Source: an uncultured Bacilli bacterium (lineage in GTDB: Bacteria > Bacillota_I > Bacilli_A > RF39 > UBA660). Taken from it: a DNA stretch of 64,000 nt. Positions 35,064 to 44,056 of the stretch are shown here, piece after piece. The translations under genes were made by a program, and so were the position numbers. Numbering within the stretch: the stretch's first letter is position 1; every line of letters begins with the position of its first letter. Location: the NCBI GenBank assembly GCA_934096075.1, contig CAKOLN010000004.1, positions 27,930 through 91,929 of the forward strand, in the 5' to 3' direction. The notes under the pieces are model-generated. The model had not been told where the DNA came from. It saw nothing but the letters and a program-made list of their open reading frames with translations, and did no database searches.

Positions 35064-35426
35064 TTAAATTTTATTCATCTCATTGTTAATCCATTCCATT
35101 ATAACATTTACAATGAATTCTATTTGTTCATCATTTAAAACAATATTTTTATTAATATGATACCATTTTTCCAAACATCCCCTACAACATGTTGCAGTAG
35201 CGTGTTCTGCGATAAAGACTGGATGGCCTTTGTAAGGAGTTTGTTTTCCATCTTTAACTTTAGTTATATCTTTTAATCTTGTACTTATAAAGTCATAAGC
35301 ATGGGATTTTATTTTATCTATTCCTTTATTTTTTATATAATTAATATCTTTCTCTTTTAAGTGAAAACTACTTCTAAATTTTGATTTAGATAAACTATAT
35401 AAAATATCATTTACATTTTTATTCAT
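35064..35426 (-). CDS. DUF4186 protein
   Basis: The 120-aa protein matches DUF4186: 'SKSKFRSSFHLKEKDINYI', 'DGKQTPYKGHPVFIAEHATA' and 'CCRGCLEKWYHI'. The cysteines and histidines (HATATCCRGC) could bind metal; the function is unknown. It begins just after the ffh stop without its own clear ribosome binding site, so it may be translated by coupling to ffh. Confidence 0.85.
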   Translation of the reverse strand: MNKNVNDILYSLSKSKFRSSFHLKEKDINYIKNKGIDKIKSHAYDFISTRLKDITKVKDGKQTPYKGHPVFIAEHATATCCRGCLEKWYHINKNIVLNDEQIEFIVNVIMEWINNEMNKI

Positions 35427-35428
35427 GA

Positions 35429-36736
35429 TTAGAAAGGCATTTTCATATTGCCATTTGATAGTTGTTTCATCATTTTTTTCATATCTTCAAATTGATTAAG
35501 TAGTCTATTTACTTCTTGTACTGAGGTACCACTACCTTTAGCAATTCTTTCTTTTCTGCTTGCTTTTATAATATTAGGATTTTTTCTTTCTTCAGGTGTC
35601 ATAGATAAAATTATTGCTTCTACTCTACCCATTATTTTAGGATCTATAGTTATGTTATTTAATCCCATTTTTTTAGCACCTGGTAATAATTTTAATAGGT
35701 TTTCTAATGGTCCTAGTTTCTTTATTTGTTTCATTTGATTTAAAAAGTCTTCTAAATCAAAACTACCTTTTTTCATTTTTCTTGCGGTTTCTTTTGCTTC
35801 TTCTTCATCTATTATTTCACTTGCTTTTTCTGCGATTGATACTATATCTCCCATACCTAGAATTCTATCGGCTACTCTTACTGGATCAAATTCACTTATT
35901 CCATCTAATTTTTCAGAGTCACCTATTAATTTAATTGGTATGTTAGTTAAATGTCTTAAAGATAAGGCTACACCACCTTTAGTATCTCCATCCATTTTAG
36001 TTAGTATGCATCCTGTAAGATTAACTGCATCATTAAATCCAGTTATAACATTTATTGCATCTTGTCCCATCATAGCGTCTATTACTAGCAACACTTCATT
36101 TGGATTAGTTTCTTTATAAATATTTTTTAACTCATCCATTAAAGTTTCATCTATTTGAAGACGACCAGCAGTATCTATTAATATATAGTTATAACCATTT
36201 TCTTTAGCATATTCTATACCATTTTTAGCTATTTCTACTGGATTACCCTTTCCTTCATCGTAAACTGGAATGTTTAAACTTTTACCAACTGTCTTTAATT
36301 GATCAATTGCAGCAGGTCTATAAACATCACATGCGATGAATAATGGATTCTTTTTATATTTTTTTCTCACTAAAGCGCCAAGTTTACCTACTGTAGTAGT
36401 TTTACCACTACCTTGTAGTCCGCACATTAAAACTATAGTGGGATTTTTATCGGTCACTAAAGGACTTTTATCTCCACCTAATAAATTTATTAATTCATTT
36501 CTAATAATACTTGCGAACATCTCACCAGGTTTTAAACTTTTTTTAACCTCTTCTCCTAGTGCTTGTTCTTTAACATTATTAACAAATTCTCCTACTATTT
36601 TATAGTTAACATCTGCTTCCAATAAAGCTAACCTTATTTCTCTTGTCATATCTTTTATGTTATCTTCAGTTATGACACCATATCCTTTAACTTTTGATAT
36701 TATATTATCTAATTTATCTCCAAGAAAATCAAACAT
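35429..36736 (-). CDS. ffh: Signal recognition particle GTPase Ffh
   Basis: SRP54 homologue (435 aa) that binds signal sequences and delivers ribosomes to FtsY. N domain, G domain with CGLQGSGKTTTVGKLG, DTAGRLQ and TKMDGDTKGG, and a C-terminal methionine-rich M domain from about residue 295. The start at 36736 follows GGAGG. The usual partner ylxM is not adjacent; it lies about 1 kb away with ftsY. Confidence 0.97.
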   Translation of the reverse strand: MFDFLGDKLDNIISKVKGYGVITEDNIKDMTREIRLALLEADVNYKIVGEFVNNVKEQALGEEVKKSLKPGEMFASIIRNELINLLGGDKSPLVTDKNPTIVLMCGLQGSGKTTTVGKLGALVRKKYKKNPLFIACDVYRPAAIDQLKTVGKSLNIPVYDEGKGNPVEIAKNGIEYAKENGYNYILIDTAGRLQIDETLMDELKNIYKETNPNEVLLVIDAMMGQDAINVITGFNDAVNLTGCILTKMDGDTKGGVALSLRHLTNIPIKLIGDSEKLDGISEFDPVRVADRILGMGDIVSIAEKASEIIDEEEAKETARKMKKGSFDLEDFLNQMKQIKKLGPLENLLKLLPGAKKMGLNNITIDPKIMGRVEAIILSMTPEERKNPNIIKASRKERIAKGSGTSVQEVNRLLNQFEDMKKMMKQLSNGNMKMPF

Positions 36737-36822
36737 ATTGTACCTCCAGTTATGATTATAGCATATTTTCTTGATATTTTTCATTATTTATATTATAATA
36801 GTGATATTTTCTAAGGAGGAAA

Positions 36823-37491
36823 ATGATGAAAGAAGAAAAAATTAAGGAATTTACACCTAGTTTAACTAAAAATTTAGGTAAAGACTATAGTAGTAAAACA
36901 TTTGAAATTTATGAGATTACAATGAATAGTGAGAAACTAAGAGAGTTTAGACAAGCATATATTGATACATTTAATGGACCTTTAGTTAATAGAATTATAT
37001 CTTCAAGCCCAGTGTGGTTTAATTATGAGAGAGGTTTATTTGATGCTGATAAGGAATTAAAAGGAAGTTTCTTTGAATTTGGTTTAGCACCTATAAGAAA
37101 GATTAAAAAGAGTTATATAGATAACTTTATTGATGTAGCACCTTTAAGAGATCAAGTAAAGGCTGTTAGATTTGAGAAAAAAGATTATTATATGTATACT
37201 CCAGTTGATATATCTAAAAAAGGTAGAACATATCAAGTAAGTCCTACTATTATGATTAATGAAGATATATTTAATATGACTAAGATACAAGCTAGAGATT
37301 TTTCTGGTTTAACTCTTAATGATTTAAGTAGATATAGAGATTTCTTTAAAGTTAGTGATGAACCATATTTAGTTATCACAGAGAATTGGTTAGAAGATTT
37401 ATATAGAAATGGACATATTACTAAAGAAGAATATTTAAGAAGACTTGGTAAATATGAAGATGAAGTTAGATTAATTAAGACATTAAGATAA
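36823..37491 (+). CDS. Hypothetical protein (222 aa)
   Basis: Unrecognised soluble protein with a Tyr/Arg/Lys-rich sequence and no hydrophobic helix. Segments such as 'GPLVNRIISSSPVWFNYERG' and 'NGHITKEEYLRRLGKYEDEV' give no family. Two adjacent ATGs (36823, 36826) follow AAGGAGG; the second has better spacing. It runs alone on the plus strand inside the SRP gene region. Confidence 0.65.
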   Translation: MMKEEKIKEFTPSLTKNLGKDYSSKTFEIYEITMNSEKLREFRQAYIDTFNGPLVNRIISSSPVWFNYERGLFDADKELKGSFFEFGLAPIRKIKKSYIDNFIDVAPLRDQVKAVRFEKKDYYMYTPVDISKKGRTYQVSPTIMINEDIFNMTKIQARDFSGLTLNDLSRYRDFFKVSDEPYLVITENWLEDLYRNGHITKEEYLRRLGKYEDEVRLIKTLR

Positions 37492-37493
37492 GT

Positions 37494-37572
37494 AAAATAG
37501 GTAGAAATTTGAACTGAACCCCGTTTCTTGGACAAGGAAACGGAGTTCATATCAATTAAATCTACCTATTTT
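37494..37572. terminator. Bidirectional terminator carrying an inserted hairpin
   Basis: Perfect 12-bp arms AAAATAGGTAGA (37494-37505) and TCTACCTATTTT (37561-37572) enclose a 55-nt loop. The loop holds a second inverted-repeat unit (37510-37549). The outer arms alone would form a terminator for the convergent 36823 gene and ylxM. Confidence 0.65.
37510..37549. mobile_element. 40-bp IS3-like end-to-end remnant
   Basis: The left part TGAACTGAACCCCGTTTC with TTGGACA, and the inverted right part ending GGAAACGGAGTTCA, resemble abutted terminal repeats of an IS3-group element (TGxACT...TTGGACA type). The internal genes would be completely lost. It sits in the loop of a terminator. A plain imperfect hairpin is the alternative. 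Confidence 0.35.
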
Positions 37573-37850
37573 ATTATGCTTTCTAAATATTCTCTAGTAT
37601 CTTTGTCTTTTATATTACTTATTGCTTCGTAAAGATTAAATAATCCTAGTTTTTCATCATATTCATTTAGTTTATCAGTAATTGTGTTAATAGTTTTACC
37701 TACTAATGATTTAGTTACTGATAAGTTTTCTCCTATTTCATTTAAAGATAAGTCTTCAAAATAGTAATACTCGAAATATTCTTTTTGTTTATCTGTTAAT
37801 AAGTTTTTATAAATATCATATAACTTTATTATTTTTTCTCTTTCTATCAT
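37566..37850 (-). CDS. ylxM: YlxM/UPF0122 DNA-binding protein
   Basis: Small (94 aa) sigma-region-4-like helix-turn-helix: 'LLTDKQKEYFEYYYFEDLSL', 'NEIGENLSVTKSLVGKTI'. YlxM stimulates the SRP GTPase system and is normally encoded with ffh or ftsY. Here it closes the ftsY-nudix-ylxM operon, overlapping the nudix stop by four bases. Confidence 0.9.
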   Translation of the reverse strand: MIEREKIIKLYDIYKNLLTDKQKEYFEYYYFEDLSLNEIGENLSVTKSLVGKTINTITDKLNEYDEKLGLFNLYEAISNIKDKDTREYLESIIK

Positions 37851-38371
37851 GAAATCATATCCTTATATAAATAGAATGATATTAGAGTTTTAGGATCTGT
37901 TATTACTCTATTTTTGATTAGTGTTTCTATTTCTTCTAATTTATAGAATTTTACTTCATCAACATCATCATCTTCTTTTGGATTGGATAATACATTTTTT
38001 ACTTTTATATAGTATATATTCATTTCTCCATCAGACATATTTTCTATTATTTTATAAGTTAATATTGGTTCATCTGTAATACTTATTATATTATCTCTAG
38101 TAATTCCACATTCTTCTTCTAATTCTTCTATTATAATATCTTTCTTTGATATTTCTTTATCTAATGTTCCACATGGTACTTCTAATGTATCATAACCTAT
38201 TATTGGTCTATATTGCTTAACTAAAGCCATTTCTCCATTTTCATTAATTACTATACCTGCTGAAGCACCTCTTAATTGAACTTTTGTAAAACTTTCTATT
38301 TTACCATTTCTTTCTCTTTCACATTCATAAATATTAACATATCCCTCATATAAGGTTTTTGTTATTTTCAT
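37847..38371 (-). CDS. NUDIX hydrolase, ADP-ribose pyrophosphatase type
   Basis: 174 aa. The fold pattern fits ADP-ribose pyrophosphatases ('GIVINENGEMALVKQYRPII', 'YDTLEVPCGTLDKE'). The Nudix box is altered: where GX5EX7REUXEEXGU is expected it reads 'EELEEECGI', so the arginine is glutamate, and the first glutamate is shifted by one. Metal-binding glutamates E16, E19 and E20 of the box remain. Start at 38371, overlapping nothing, two bases after ftsY; RBS AAGGAG. Confidence 0.85.
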   Translation of the reverse strand: MKITKTLYEGYVNIYECERERNGKIESFTKVQLRGASAGIVINENGEMALVKQYRPIIGYDTLEVPCGTLDKEISKKDIIIEELEEECGITRDNIISITDEPILTYKIIENMSDGEMNIYYIKVKNVLSNPKEDDDVDEVKFYKLEEIETLIKNRVITDPKTLISFYLYKDMIS

Positions 38372-38372
38372 T

Positions 38373-39341
38373 TTACCACTCCTTAAATAATCCATATATA
38401 TAACTTTCTATATCAAAAGGTATCATATCATTTTCTTTTTCTCCTAATCCTACAAATTTAACAGGTAAGCCTATTTCTTCTTTTACACCAAGTACTATAC
38501 CACCTTTAGCAGTTCCATCTAATTTAGTTAATATAATTCCTGTTATATTAGTGACTTCTTTAAAATTCTTTGCTTGACTAATTCCATTTTGACCAGTAGA
38601 TGCATCTATTACAAGTAGTGTTTCATCAGCTGGAGTTCCTTGTTTCTTTTCAATTATTTTATTAATCTTTTCTAATTCTTTCATTAAATTAACTTTATTT
38701 TGTAAACGACCAGCAGTATCTATTAAGCATACATCAATATTTTCTTCATTTGCTTTAGTTAATCCTTCATAAACAACAGTTGCAGGATCTGTATCATCTC
38801 TTCCATAAAAAGATACACCTAATTTTTCTGCCCACATTTTTAATTGATTAACAGCACCAGCTCTAAAAGTATCTGCGCCTATAAACATTACTTTTTTGCC
38901 TTCATTTTTCATTCTATAACCTAATTTAGCAATACTAGTTGTTTTACCTACTCCATTAACCCCTACAAATAAAATTGTAGTCATACCATTTTCATTATAT
39001 TTAATCTTGCTTGTTAGTGATTCGCCATTTACATATATTAATAACAATTCATCAACTATAACTTCTTTTAAATATTCAAAGTCAGTAATATTTTCTTCTC
39101 TTACTCTTTTCCTTATCTTATTAATAAACTTTTCAGTAACTTTAGTACCTACATCTGCCATAATAAGAATTTCTTCTAATTCATCATAAAATTCATCACT
39201 TATTTTAGTATATTTAATACCAAGTAAATTTAATTTATTTACAAAGTTATCTCTAGTTTTAGTAAGTCCTTCTTCATATTTTTCTACATTAGTATTTTCT
39301 TTACTAGAGAATGCTTTTTTTATTTTGTCAAATAATCCCAT
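38373..39341 (-). CDS. ftsY: Signal recognition particle receptor FtsY
   Basis: Membrane-associated SRP GTPase (322 aa). A short N-terminal extension (MGLFDKIKKAFSSKENTN) replaces the long acidic domain. NG domains have VGVNGVGKTTSIAKLG, 'GADTFRAGAVNQL', DTAGRLQ and TKLDGTAKGG. Start at 39341 after GGAGGG. First gene of the ftsY-nudix-ylxM operon. Confidence 0.97.
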   Translation of the reverse strand: MGLFDKIKKAFSSKENTNVEKYEEGLTKTRDNFVNKLNLLGIKYTKISDEFYDELEEILIMADVGTKVTEKFINKIRKRVREENITDFEYLKEVIVDELLLIYVNGESLTSKIKYNENGMTTILFVGVNGVGKTTSIAKLGYRMKNEGKKVMFIGADTFRAGAVNQLKMWAEKLGVSFYGRDDTDPATVVYEGLTKANEENIDVCLIDTAGRLQNKVNLMKELEKINKIIEKKQGTPADETLLVIDASTGQNGISQAKNFKEVTNITGIILTKLDGTAKGGIVLGVKEEIGLPVKFVGLGEKENDMIPFDIESYIYGLFKEW

Positions 39342-39448
39342 AACTACCCTCCTTTGTAATTGTATCAAATTATCTAGACTTTTTCAATTTTTTGTAGTAT
39401 AATTGTTGTATTGATTTTCTTTTATTAGAAATTTAGGAGGAATTTATT

Positions 39449-41134
39449 ATGAAGACACAAGAAAAAGAGACTTTTGTGTTCGCTTTAGGTGGACTAGGTG
39501 AAGTCGGTAAAAATATGTATGCAATTATGCATGATGATGAAATTATTATAATTGACTGTGGAGTTATGTTTCCAGAGGATGATTTATTAGGTATAGATTA
39601 TGTTTTAGCTGATTATAGTTTTTTAAAACAAAATGAAGATAAAGTTAAAGCATTATTTATTACTCATGGGCATGAAGACCATATAGGTGGTATTCCTTAT
39701 GTACTTAATCATTTGAATATACCCGTTATTTATGCTCCTAAAGTTGCGAGTGAACTTATTAAAAAGAAATTAGATGATAGAAATGTAGTTTATAGTAATA
39801 TTATTATTTTAAATGAAGATATGAAACCTAAGTTTAAACACTTTCAAGTTGAGTTTTTTAGAACTACACACTCTATACCGGATAGCTATGGGATAAGTAT
39901 TATGACACCTAATGGAAGAGTTGTTACTACTGGAGACTTTAAGTTTGATTTGACTCCTATTGGGCCAATGGCTAATTTAGGTAAGATGGCTAGTTTAGGA
40001 GAGCAAGGGGTTAAGTTACTTTTATCTGATTCTACTAATGCTTTGATACCTGGGTTTTCTACTAGTGAAAGTGATGTGGATGAGGCTTTAAGTGATATTA
40101 TTAGAAGTTGTACAGGAAGAATTATTCTTGCGACATTTGCATCTAATATTTATAGATTAATTCATATTATAGAGACTTGTAAGAAAAATAATAGAAAGAT
40201 ATGTCCTTTTGGTAGAAGTATGCTTAATAGTATAGAGATTGCTAAGAGTTGTGGTCTTATTAAAGATAAAGATGTTATTATTACTACTGATGAGATGAAG
40301 AAAACTAAACCTGAACATTTATGTTTATTGGTAACTGGTAGTCAGGGTGAACCACTAGCGGCTTTAAGTAGAATAGCTAATGGAGTTGATGCTAATATTA
40401 CTTTAATGAAAGATGATACTGTTATCTTCTCTTCTTCACCTATTCCTGGTAATGCAATGAGTATTAATAGAGTTATTAATAAATTGTATTTGAAAGGAGC
40501 TAAGGTGTATACTACATCTAATGATGTTGATATTCATACAAGTGGACATGCTAAACAAGATGAATTAAAGTTATTGTTAAGGCTTATTAAACCTGAATAT
40601 TTTATGCCTGCTCATGGAGAATATAGAATGCTTCAAAGTCATGCTAATTTAGCTATTGAATGTGGTATGCCTAAAGATCATACATTTATTTTAAAAAATG
40701 GTGATATGCTTGCTTTATCAAAAGATGGTGTTAGAGTTGCTGGAAGTATACCTATTAATGATATCTATGTAGATGGTAAGAGAATTGGTGACATTGGTAC
40801 AAGTGTTATTAGAGATAGAAAGATAATGAGTACTGATGGAGTGCTTGCAGTTATATTGAATATTGATATGGATAAGAAAGAATTAACTTTAGAACCAAAT
40901 ATTACTACTAGAGGTTTTGTAGTTGTTAATGAAAATAATGAATTATTAAATAATCTACAAAACAAAGTTAAAGCTATTACTTTGGCAGAATTAAATAAAC
41001 ATAACTTTAGTATAATAGATTTAAAAAATAGAATTATATTAGAATTAAATACATATATTATTGAACAAACTGGTAGAAGGCCTATCATTATGCCGATGGT
41101 TTTAGAAACAAAAAATACTAGAAATAACTTCTAG
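39449..41134 (+). CDS. rnj: Ribonuclease J
   Basis: Metallo-beta-lactamase/beta-CASP RNase (561 aa) with 5' exo- and endonuclease activity in mRNA turnover and rRNA maturation. Zinc motif H73-G-H-E-D-H78, DSTNA in the beta-CASP region, 'TGSQGEPLAALSRIA' and 'HTSGHAKQDELKLLLRLIKP'. The C-terminal dimerisation domain is present. Strong RBS AGGAGG. With RNase Y (45.6 kb) this gives the Bacillus-type decay set in one region. Confidence 0.96.
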   Translation: MKTQEKETFVFALGGLGEVGKNMYAIMHDDEIIIIDCGVMFPEDDLLGIDYVLADYSFLKQNEDKVKALFITHGHEDHIGGIPYVLNHLNIPVIYAPKVASELIKKKLDDRNVVYSNIIILNEDMKPKFKHFQVEFFRTTHSIPDSYGISIMTPNGRVVTTGDFKFDLTPIGPMANLGKMASLGEQGVKLLLSDSTNALIPGFSTSESDVDEALSDIIRSCTGRIILATFASNIYRLIHIIETCKKNNRKICPFGRSMLNSIEIAKSCGLIKDKDVIITTDEMKKTKPEHLCLLVTGSQGEPLAALSRIANGVDANITLMKDDTVIFSSSPIPGNAMSINRVINKLYLKGAKVYTTSNDVDIHTSGHAKQDELKLLLRLIKPEYFMPAHGEYRMLQSHANLAIECGMPKDHTFILKNGDMLALSKDGVRVAGSIPINDIYVDGKRIGDIGTSVIRDRKIMSTDGVLAVILNIDMDKKELTLEPNITTRGFVVVNENNELLNNLQNKVKAITLAELNKHNFSIIDLKNRIILELNTYIIEQTGRRPIIMPMVLETKNTRNNF

Positions 41135-41144
41135 TATTTTTTAA
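41111..41144. terminator. Bidirectional terminator rnj/41141 gene
   Basis: AAAAATACTAGAA / TTCTAGTATTTTT stem; the rnj stop codon lies inside the 3' arm. Confidence 0.8.
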
Positions 41145-42931
41145 TTGCAACTATTATCATAATCAACCACATAAGGATCATCTGGTGTTCCTTGACCTGA
41201 CTTAATTTTGACACATGGTGACAATGACGTGACAGGACGTATATAAGTTACAAAATTTATTTTACGAGTGCTAAGACCTTTAGAATTATTATAAATAGAG
41301 ACTGTAATATTATAGACATTTGAATTACTAAATGCATTAGGCGTTAAAAGAAGCCAATCAAATCTGCTAATAATTGATTCACCATTTGAATTAGTATAAT
41401 ACCAAGCATAAGGACTATTAAGAGGCTTATCAAACAATCCTCCAGCAAATATTACCTCATCAGCCGTCATTAAAGCAATTGGATATTTTAACTGTCCATT
41501 TCCTCCACCTTCAGTACTTGCACTAAATTTATCAGCAATTGCTTGTGTACTTTCAAATAAACCGTCATTTGCATCAGCTCCGCATTTATTTGAAGGTGAA
41601 AGATTAATATAACTTCTGACCACAGATGCAAAGTTAAATTTTGATGTTAATGAATAATTATTATTAGGTACACTTCTATCATTGCAGTAAATAGCTGATT
41701 TACTTATATATTTATCATAGTTTATAAGTAAATTTTTTTCATACCAATTGTCTATATATTTTTTTATTAAGCTTGAATTTTCGTTAGTTCTATTATTTTC
41801 TAACGTTCCACTTGTTCCATACATATATCCCGCATATATAGGATCATTAATATTAAAATCGGGTTCCTTACCAATGTTAAACCCCTGACTTCCAATATGT
41901 CCTCCTGTGGTATCATGAGCATTTCCAGAGTATAAAAGTCTTACACTCCCATTCTCATTTGTTCTTATTATCCTCCAATATATGTCTTTTTCAATTTGTC
42001 CAGCATATATCGCTTCTTCGGAAGTCCAAGTGCCACCATGTTTTATACATTCTTCTTCAGAAAGTCCAACTCCTGGACCAAGTACAGAATAAATGCACAC
42101 ATTTGTGGATAAACATTCACTTTCATTTGATATAGGTTTTATGTGAACTAATGTACCGGAATCTGCTGATGTTACATATTGCACCTGTTCTCCATTATAT
42201 GTACATTCTTGTATTAATTCCTTTCCAAACTTTACCCAGTTGTTTGTTGTATTTCCTGAATAATAATATATTGTACTTCTATCTTCTGTTTTATCTGTTT
42301 GATATATTGTTCCTGTGGTTGTTGCTGTGTTGGTTACACTAAAATCTGTTCTTTCACTTATTGTTGGATTATCTCTTAGTATGACCTCAGATAATGTTGG
42401 GTTTGTTCCTTCTGTTATATATAGTTTTCCCGTCACTACTGAATTACCTATTCCATCTCTACTTTGATCCACATTTTCATCATTCTTGTACTGCATTATT
42501 ATTGAATAGTTTTGTGTTGATTTGGCTGGTATTGTTATATTAAATGCCAAGCCTGTATTAGTTGGATTCAATGATTTTGGTACATCTTTAAAACCATCCA
42601 TGTTATATCCGCCATCTGTACTTGTTATTTTGTATTGTAAGTATCCTGTTGTCTTAAATGTGTTTACTAAATCTTCTATTACTATATTATATTTATATTC
42701 ATTCTTAGTTTTATTTTCTACACTAAATGTTTTAGTTACACTCCATCCTGGTTCTATCTCTGTTCCTTCTATTGCATCCCCATTTGTAAATATTACTCTT
42801 AAGTCTGCTGTATTAATTGTTATATTTTTTCTTTCTCCTTCTACTGTTATTAAGAAGTATGCTAATGATACTCCTACAAATGTTAGTAATATTAATGTTA
42901 TACCTAGTACTAAATATTTCTTTTCTTTCAT
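41141..42931 (-). CDS. Large exported surface protein with TasA/CalY-like N-terminal part
   Basis: 596 aa. N-terminal hydrophobic export helix (KYLVLGITLILLTFVGVSLA), then a beta domain (about 30-180) reminiscent of TasA/camelysin-type proteins: 'TFSVENKTKNEYKYNIVIED', 'YSIIMQYKNDENV'. A long C-terminal domain has 'YAGQIEKDIYWRIIRTNENG' and 'SVRLLYSGNA', a module I associate with big surface proteins of uncultured gut Bacillota. No LPXTG or C-terminal anchor. Preceded by an attenuator-like leader. Start at 42931 after GGAGG. Confidence 0.7.
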   Translation of the reverse strand: MKEKKYLVLGITLILLTFVGVSLAYFLITVEGERKNITINTADLRVIFTNGDAIEGTEIEPGWSVTKTFSVENKTKNEYKYNIVIEDLVNTFKTTGYLQYKITSTDGGYNMDGFKDVPKSLNPTNTGLAFNITIPAKSTQNYSIIMQYKNDENVDQSRDGIGNSVVTGKLYITEGTNPTLSEVILRDNPTISERTDFSVTNTATTTGTIYQTDKTEDRSTIYYYSGNTTNNWVKFGKELIQECTYNGEQVQYVTSADSGTLVHIKPISNESECLSTNVCIYSVLGPGVGLSEEECIKHGGTWTSEEAIYAGQIEKDIYWRIIRTNENGSVRLLYSGNAHDTTGGHIGSQGFNIGKEPDFNINDPIYAGYMYGTSGTLENNRTNENSSLIKKYIDNWYEKNLLINYDKYISKSAIYCNDRSVPNNNYSLTSKFNFASVVRSYINLSPSNKCGADANDGLFESTQAIADKFSASTEGGGNGQLKYPIALMTADEVIFAGGLFDKPLNSPYAWYYTNSNGESIISRFDWLLLTPNAFSNSNVYNITVSIYNNSKGLSTRKINFVTYIRPVTSLSPCVKIKSGQGTPDDPYVVDYDNSCN

Positions 42932-42956
42932 CTTTACCTCCATTTTTTATAGTACC

Positions 42957-43110
42957 AAAAAACTCATAGACTTATGCCTATGAATTTAATGTAAAACAAA
43001 AACTATGAGAGTTAGTTAATAATAACCCTCCCTCATAACAAACTATTGTTTTGATATGAAAGAAATCATTTAATCTCATAGTTTTCGTTTGCTCCTTTAT
43101 TTTTTACAAT
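42957..43110 (-). promoter_or_regulatory. Attenuator-like structured leader of the surface protein gene
   Basis: In the transcript a 12-bp stem AAAACTATGAGA / TCTCATAGTTTT (43085-43074 with 43010-42999) is followed by a terminator, TCATAG-GCATAAGT-CTATGA plus GTTTTTT (42983-42957). The stem's 3' arm, CTCATAG, can instead pair with the terminator's CTATGAG arm, so the two folds are mutually exclusive. I match it to no known riboswitch. A 33-codon leader ORF (ATG at 43078) overlaps it. Confidence 0.6.
42977..43078 (-). CDS. Possible leader peptide (33 aa)
   Basis: ATG at 43078 opens a 33-codon frame reading MRLNDFFHIKTIVCYEGG and on to FTLNS, with its stop inside the 5' arm of the terminator hairpin. 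AAAGGAG lies 12 bases upstream, a long spacing. The stop placement would couple translation to the terminator fold. It might equally be chance coding in a structured RNA. Confidence 0.35.
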
Positions 43111-43113
43111 TCA

Positions 43114-43142
43114 ATTTTATCAAGTCATCTGTTTTTATTCAA
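43114..43142 (-). promoter_or_regulatory. Promoter of the leader/surface protein gene
   Basis: -35 TTGAAT (43137-43142), 17-bp spacer, -10 TAAAAT (43114-43119), giving a leader of about 170 nt. Confidence 0.6.
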
Positions 43143-43152
43143 GAGGTTTTGA

Positions 43153-43620
43153 TTATCGCTTTTTATTTTTCTTCTTTTTATCTTTATACTTTTTGTATAA
43201 ATCTTTACCAACTTCATAAATGAAAAATCCTGCGATGGCTGCTAGTCCTATACCAATGCTTACATTATCTTCTGGTGTATCAATTGAACCAACTGAATAA
43301 TATTCATCTTCTTCATCTGTTTTATTTTCTGGTTTAAAGTCTTTATATTTTCCATATGTTAGATTATCTTTAGTTATTGTTTTTTGGTAATCTTTGTTTA
43401 ATTTTTCTAACTCTTTATCATATTTACCCCAAGTCGAATCATTACACCATCTACAATATAATGCTTTTCTATCTCTTGGATAATGACATACTGGGCATAT
43501 TACTGAATCATCCTTTTTTGTTTTTTTATTAGTTCTATGTTTACAAATTGAACAATATATAGTATCTCCTTCATCATGTAAAGTAGTATTATTTTTATTT
43601 CCACAATTATAACATTTCAT
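43153..43620 (-). CDS. Zinc-ribbon membrane protein
   Basis: 155 aa. Three CxxC zinc knuckles occupy the N-terminal part (CYNC, CSIC, CPVC), with a further CRWC near residue 57. A charged linker, one membrane helix (VSIGIGLAAIAGFFIYEVGK, about 120-138) and a strongly basic tail follow. Function unknown; similar zinc-ribbon/membrane proteins are common in Bacillota. RBS AGAGGAG. Confidence 0.7.
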   Translation of the reverse strand: MKCYNCGNKNNTTLHDEGDTIYCSICKHRTNKKTKKDDSVICPVCHYPRDRKALYCRWCNDSTWGKYDKELEKLNKDYQKTITKDNLTYGKYKDFKPENKTDEEDEYYSVGSIDTPEDNVSIGIGLAAIAGFFIYEVGKDLYKKYKDKKKKNKKR

Positions 43621-43639
43621 TTTTGACTCCTCTTACTAT

Positions 43640-44056
43640 TTATATTATATCATTAAATATGTCTCCTGTAATATTAATTATGTTATTCATGTAAATTATT
43701 ACATTATTACTTAGTTTTATGTTTTCTTGTACTGGATCTATTTGTTTTATTATACCTATTGTATTTATGTATTTGCCACCTACTTTTTTATTATCTTTTA
43801 CAAAATGAGTTATTGTTACTTCATTTTTGTTGTTTATGTTATCATATAAATATCTTAGTTTAAAGTTAAGCATATCTTGTTGTTCATCATTCATTTCTAT
43901 TTTGTTTTCTGTAAGTCTCGCGGTTTCTTTTACAGCATTATTATAACCCACTAGTGCTGCAAATGGTGCAAATTGAGCACTTCTTTCTTCTATAGTCATA
44001 TGTTTATGTTTAGATATGGGTCTATTTAAGTTTATTATGTCATCATAGTTATTCAT
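43640..44056 (-). CDS. YolD-like protein
   Basis: The N-terminus (NLNRPISKHKHMTIEERSAQ, then 'FAPFAALVGYNNAVKETAR') is typical of YolD-like proteins found beside UvrX/ImpB-type polymerases. Its start overlaps the polymerase stop (ATGA), so the two are co-translated. YolD proteins are thought to accompany the polymerase, but a biochemical role is not established. Confidence 0.85.
   Translation of the reverse strand: MNNYDDIINLNRPISKHKHMTIEERSAQFAPFAALVGYNNAVKETARLTENKIEMNDEQQDMLNFKLRYLYDNINNKNEVTITHFVKDNKKVGGKYINTIGIIKQIDPVQENIKLSNNVIIYMNNIINITGDIFNDII

Noticed and set aside
42957..43110. c-di-GMP (GEMM) riboswitch before the surface protein gene
   Set aside because: The conserved GEMM core sequences are not present; only the terminator/alternative-stem logic is riboswitch-like.
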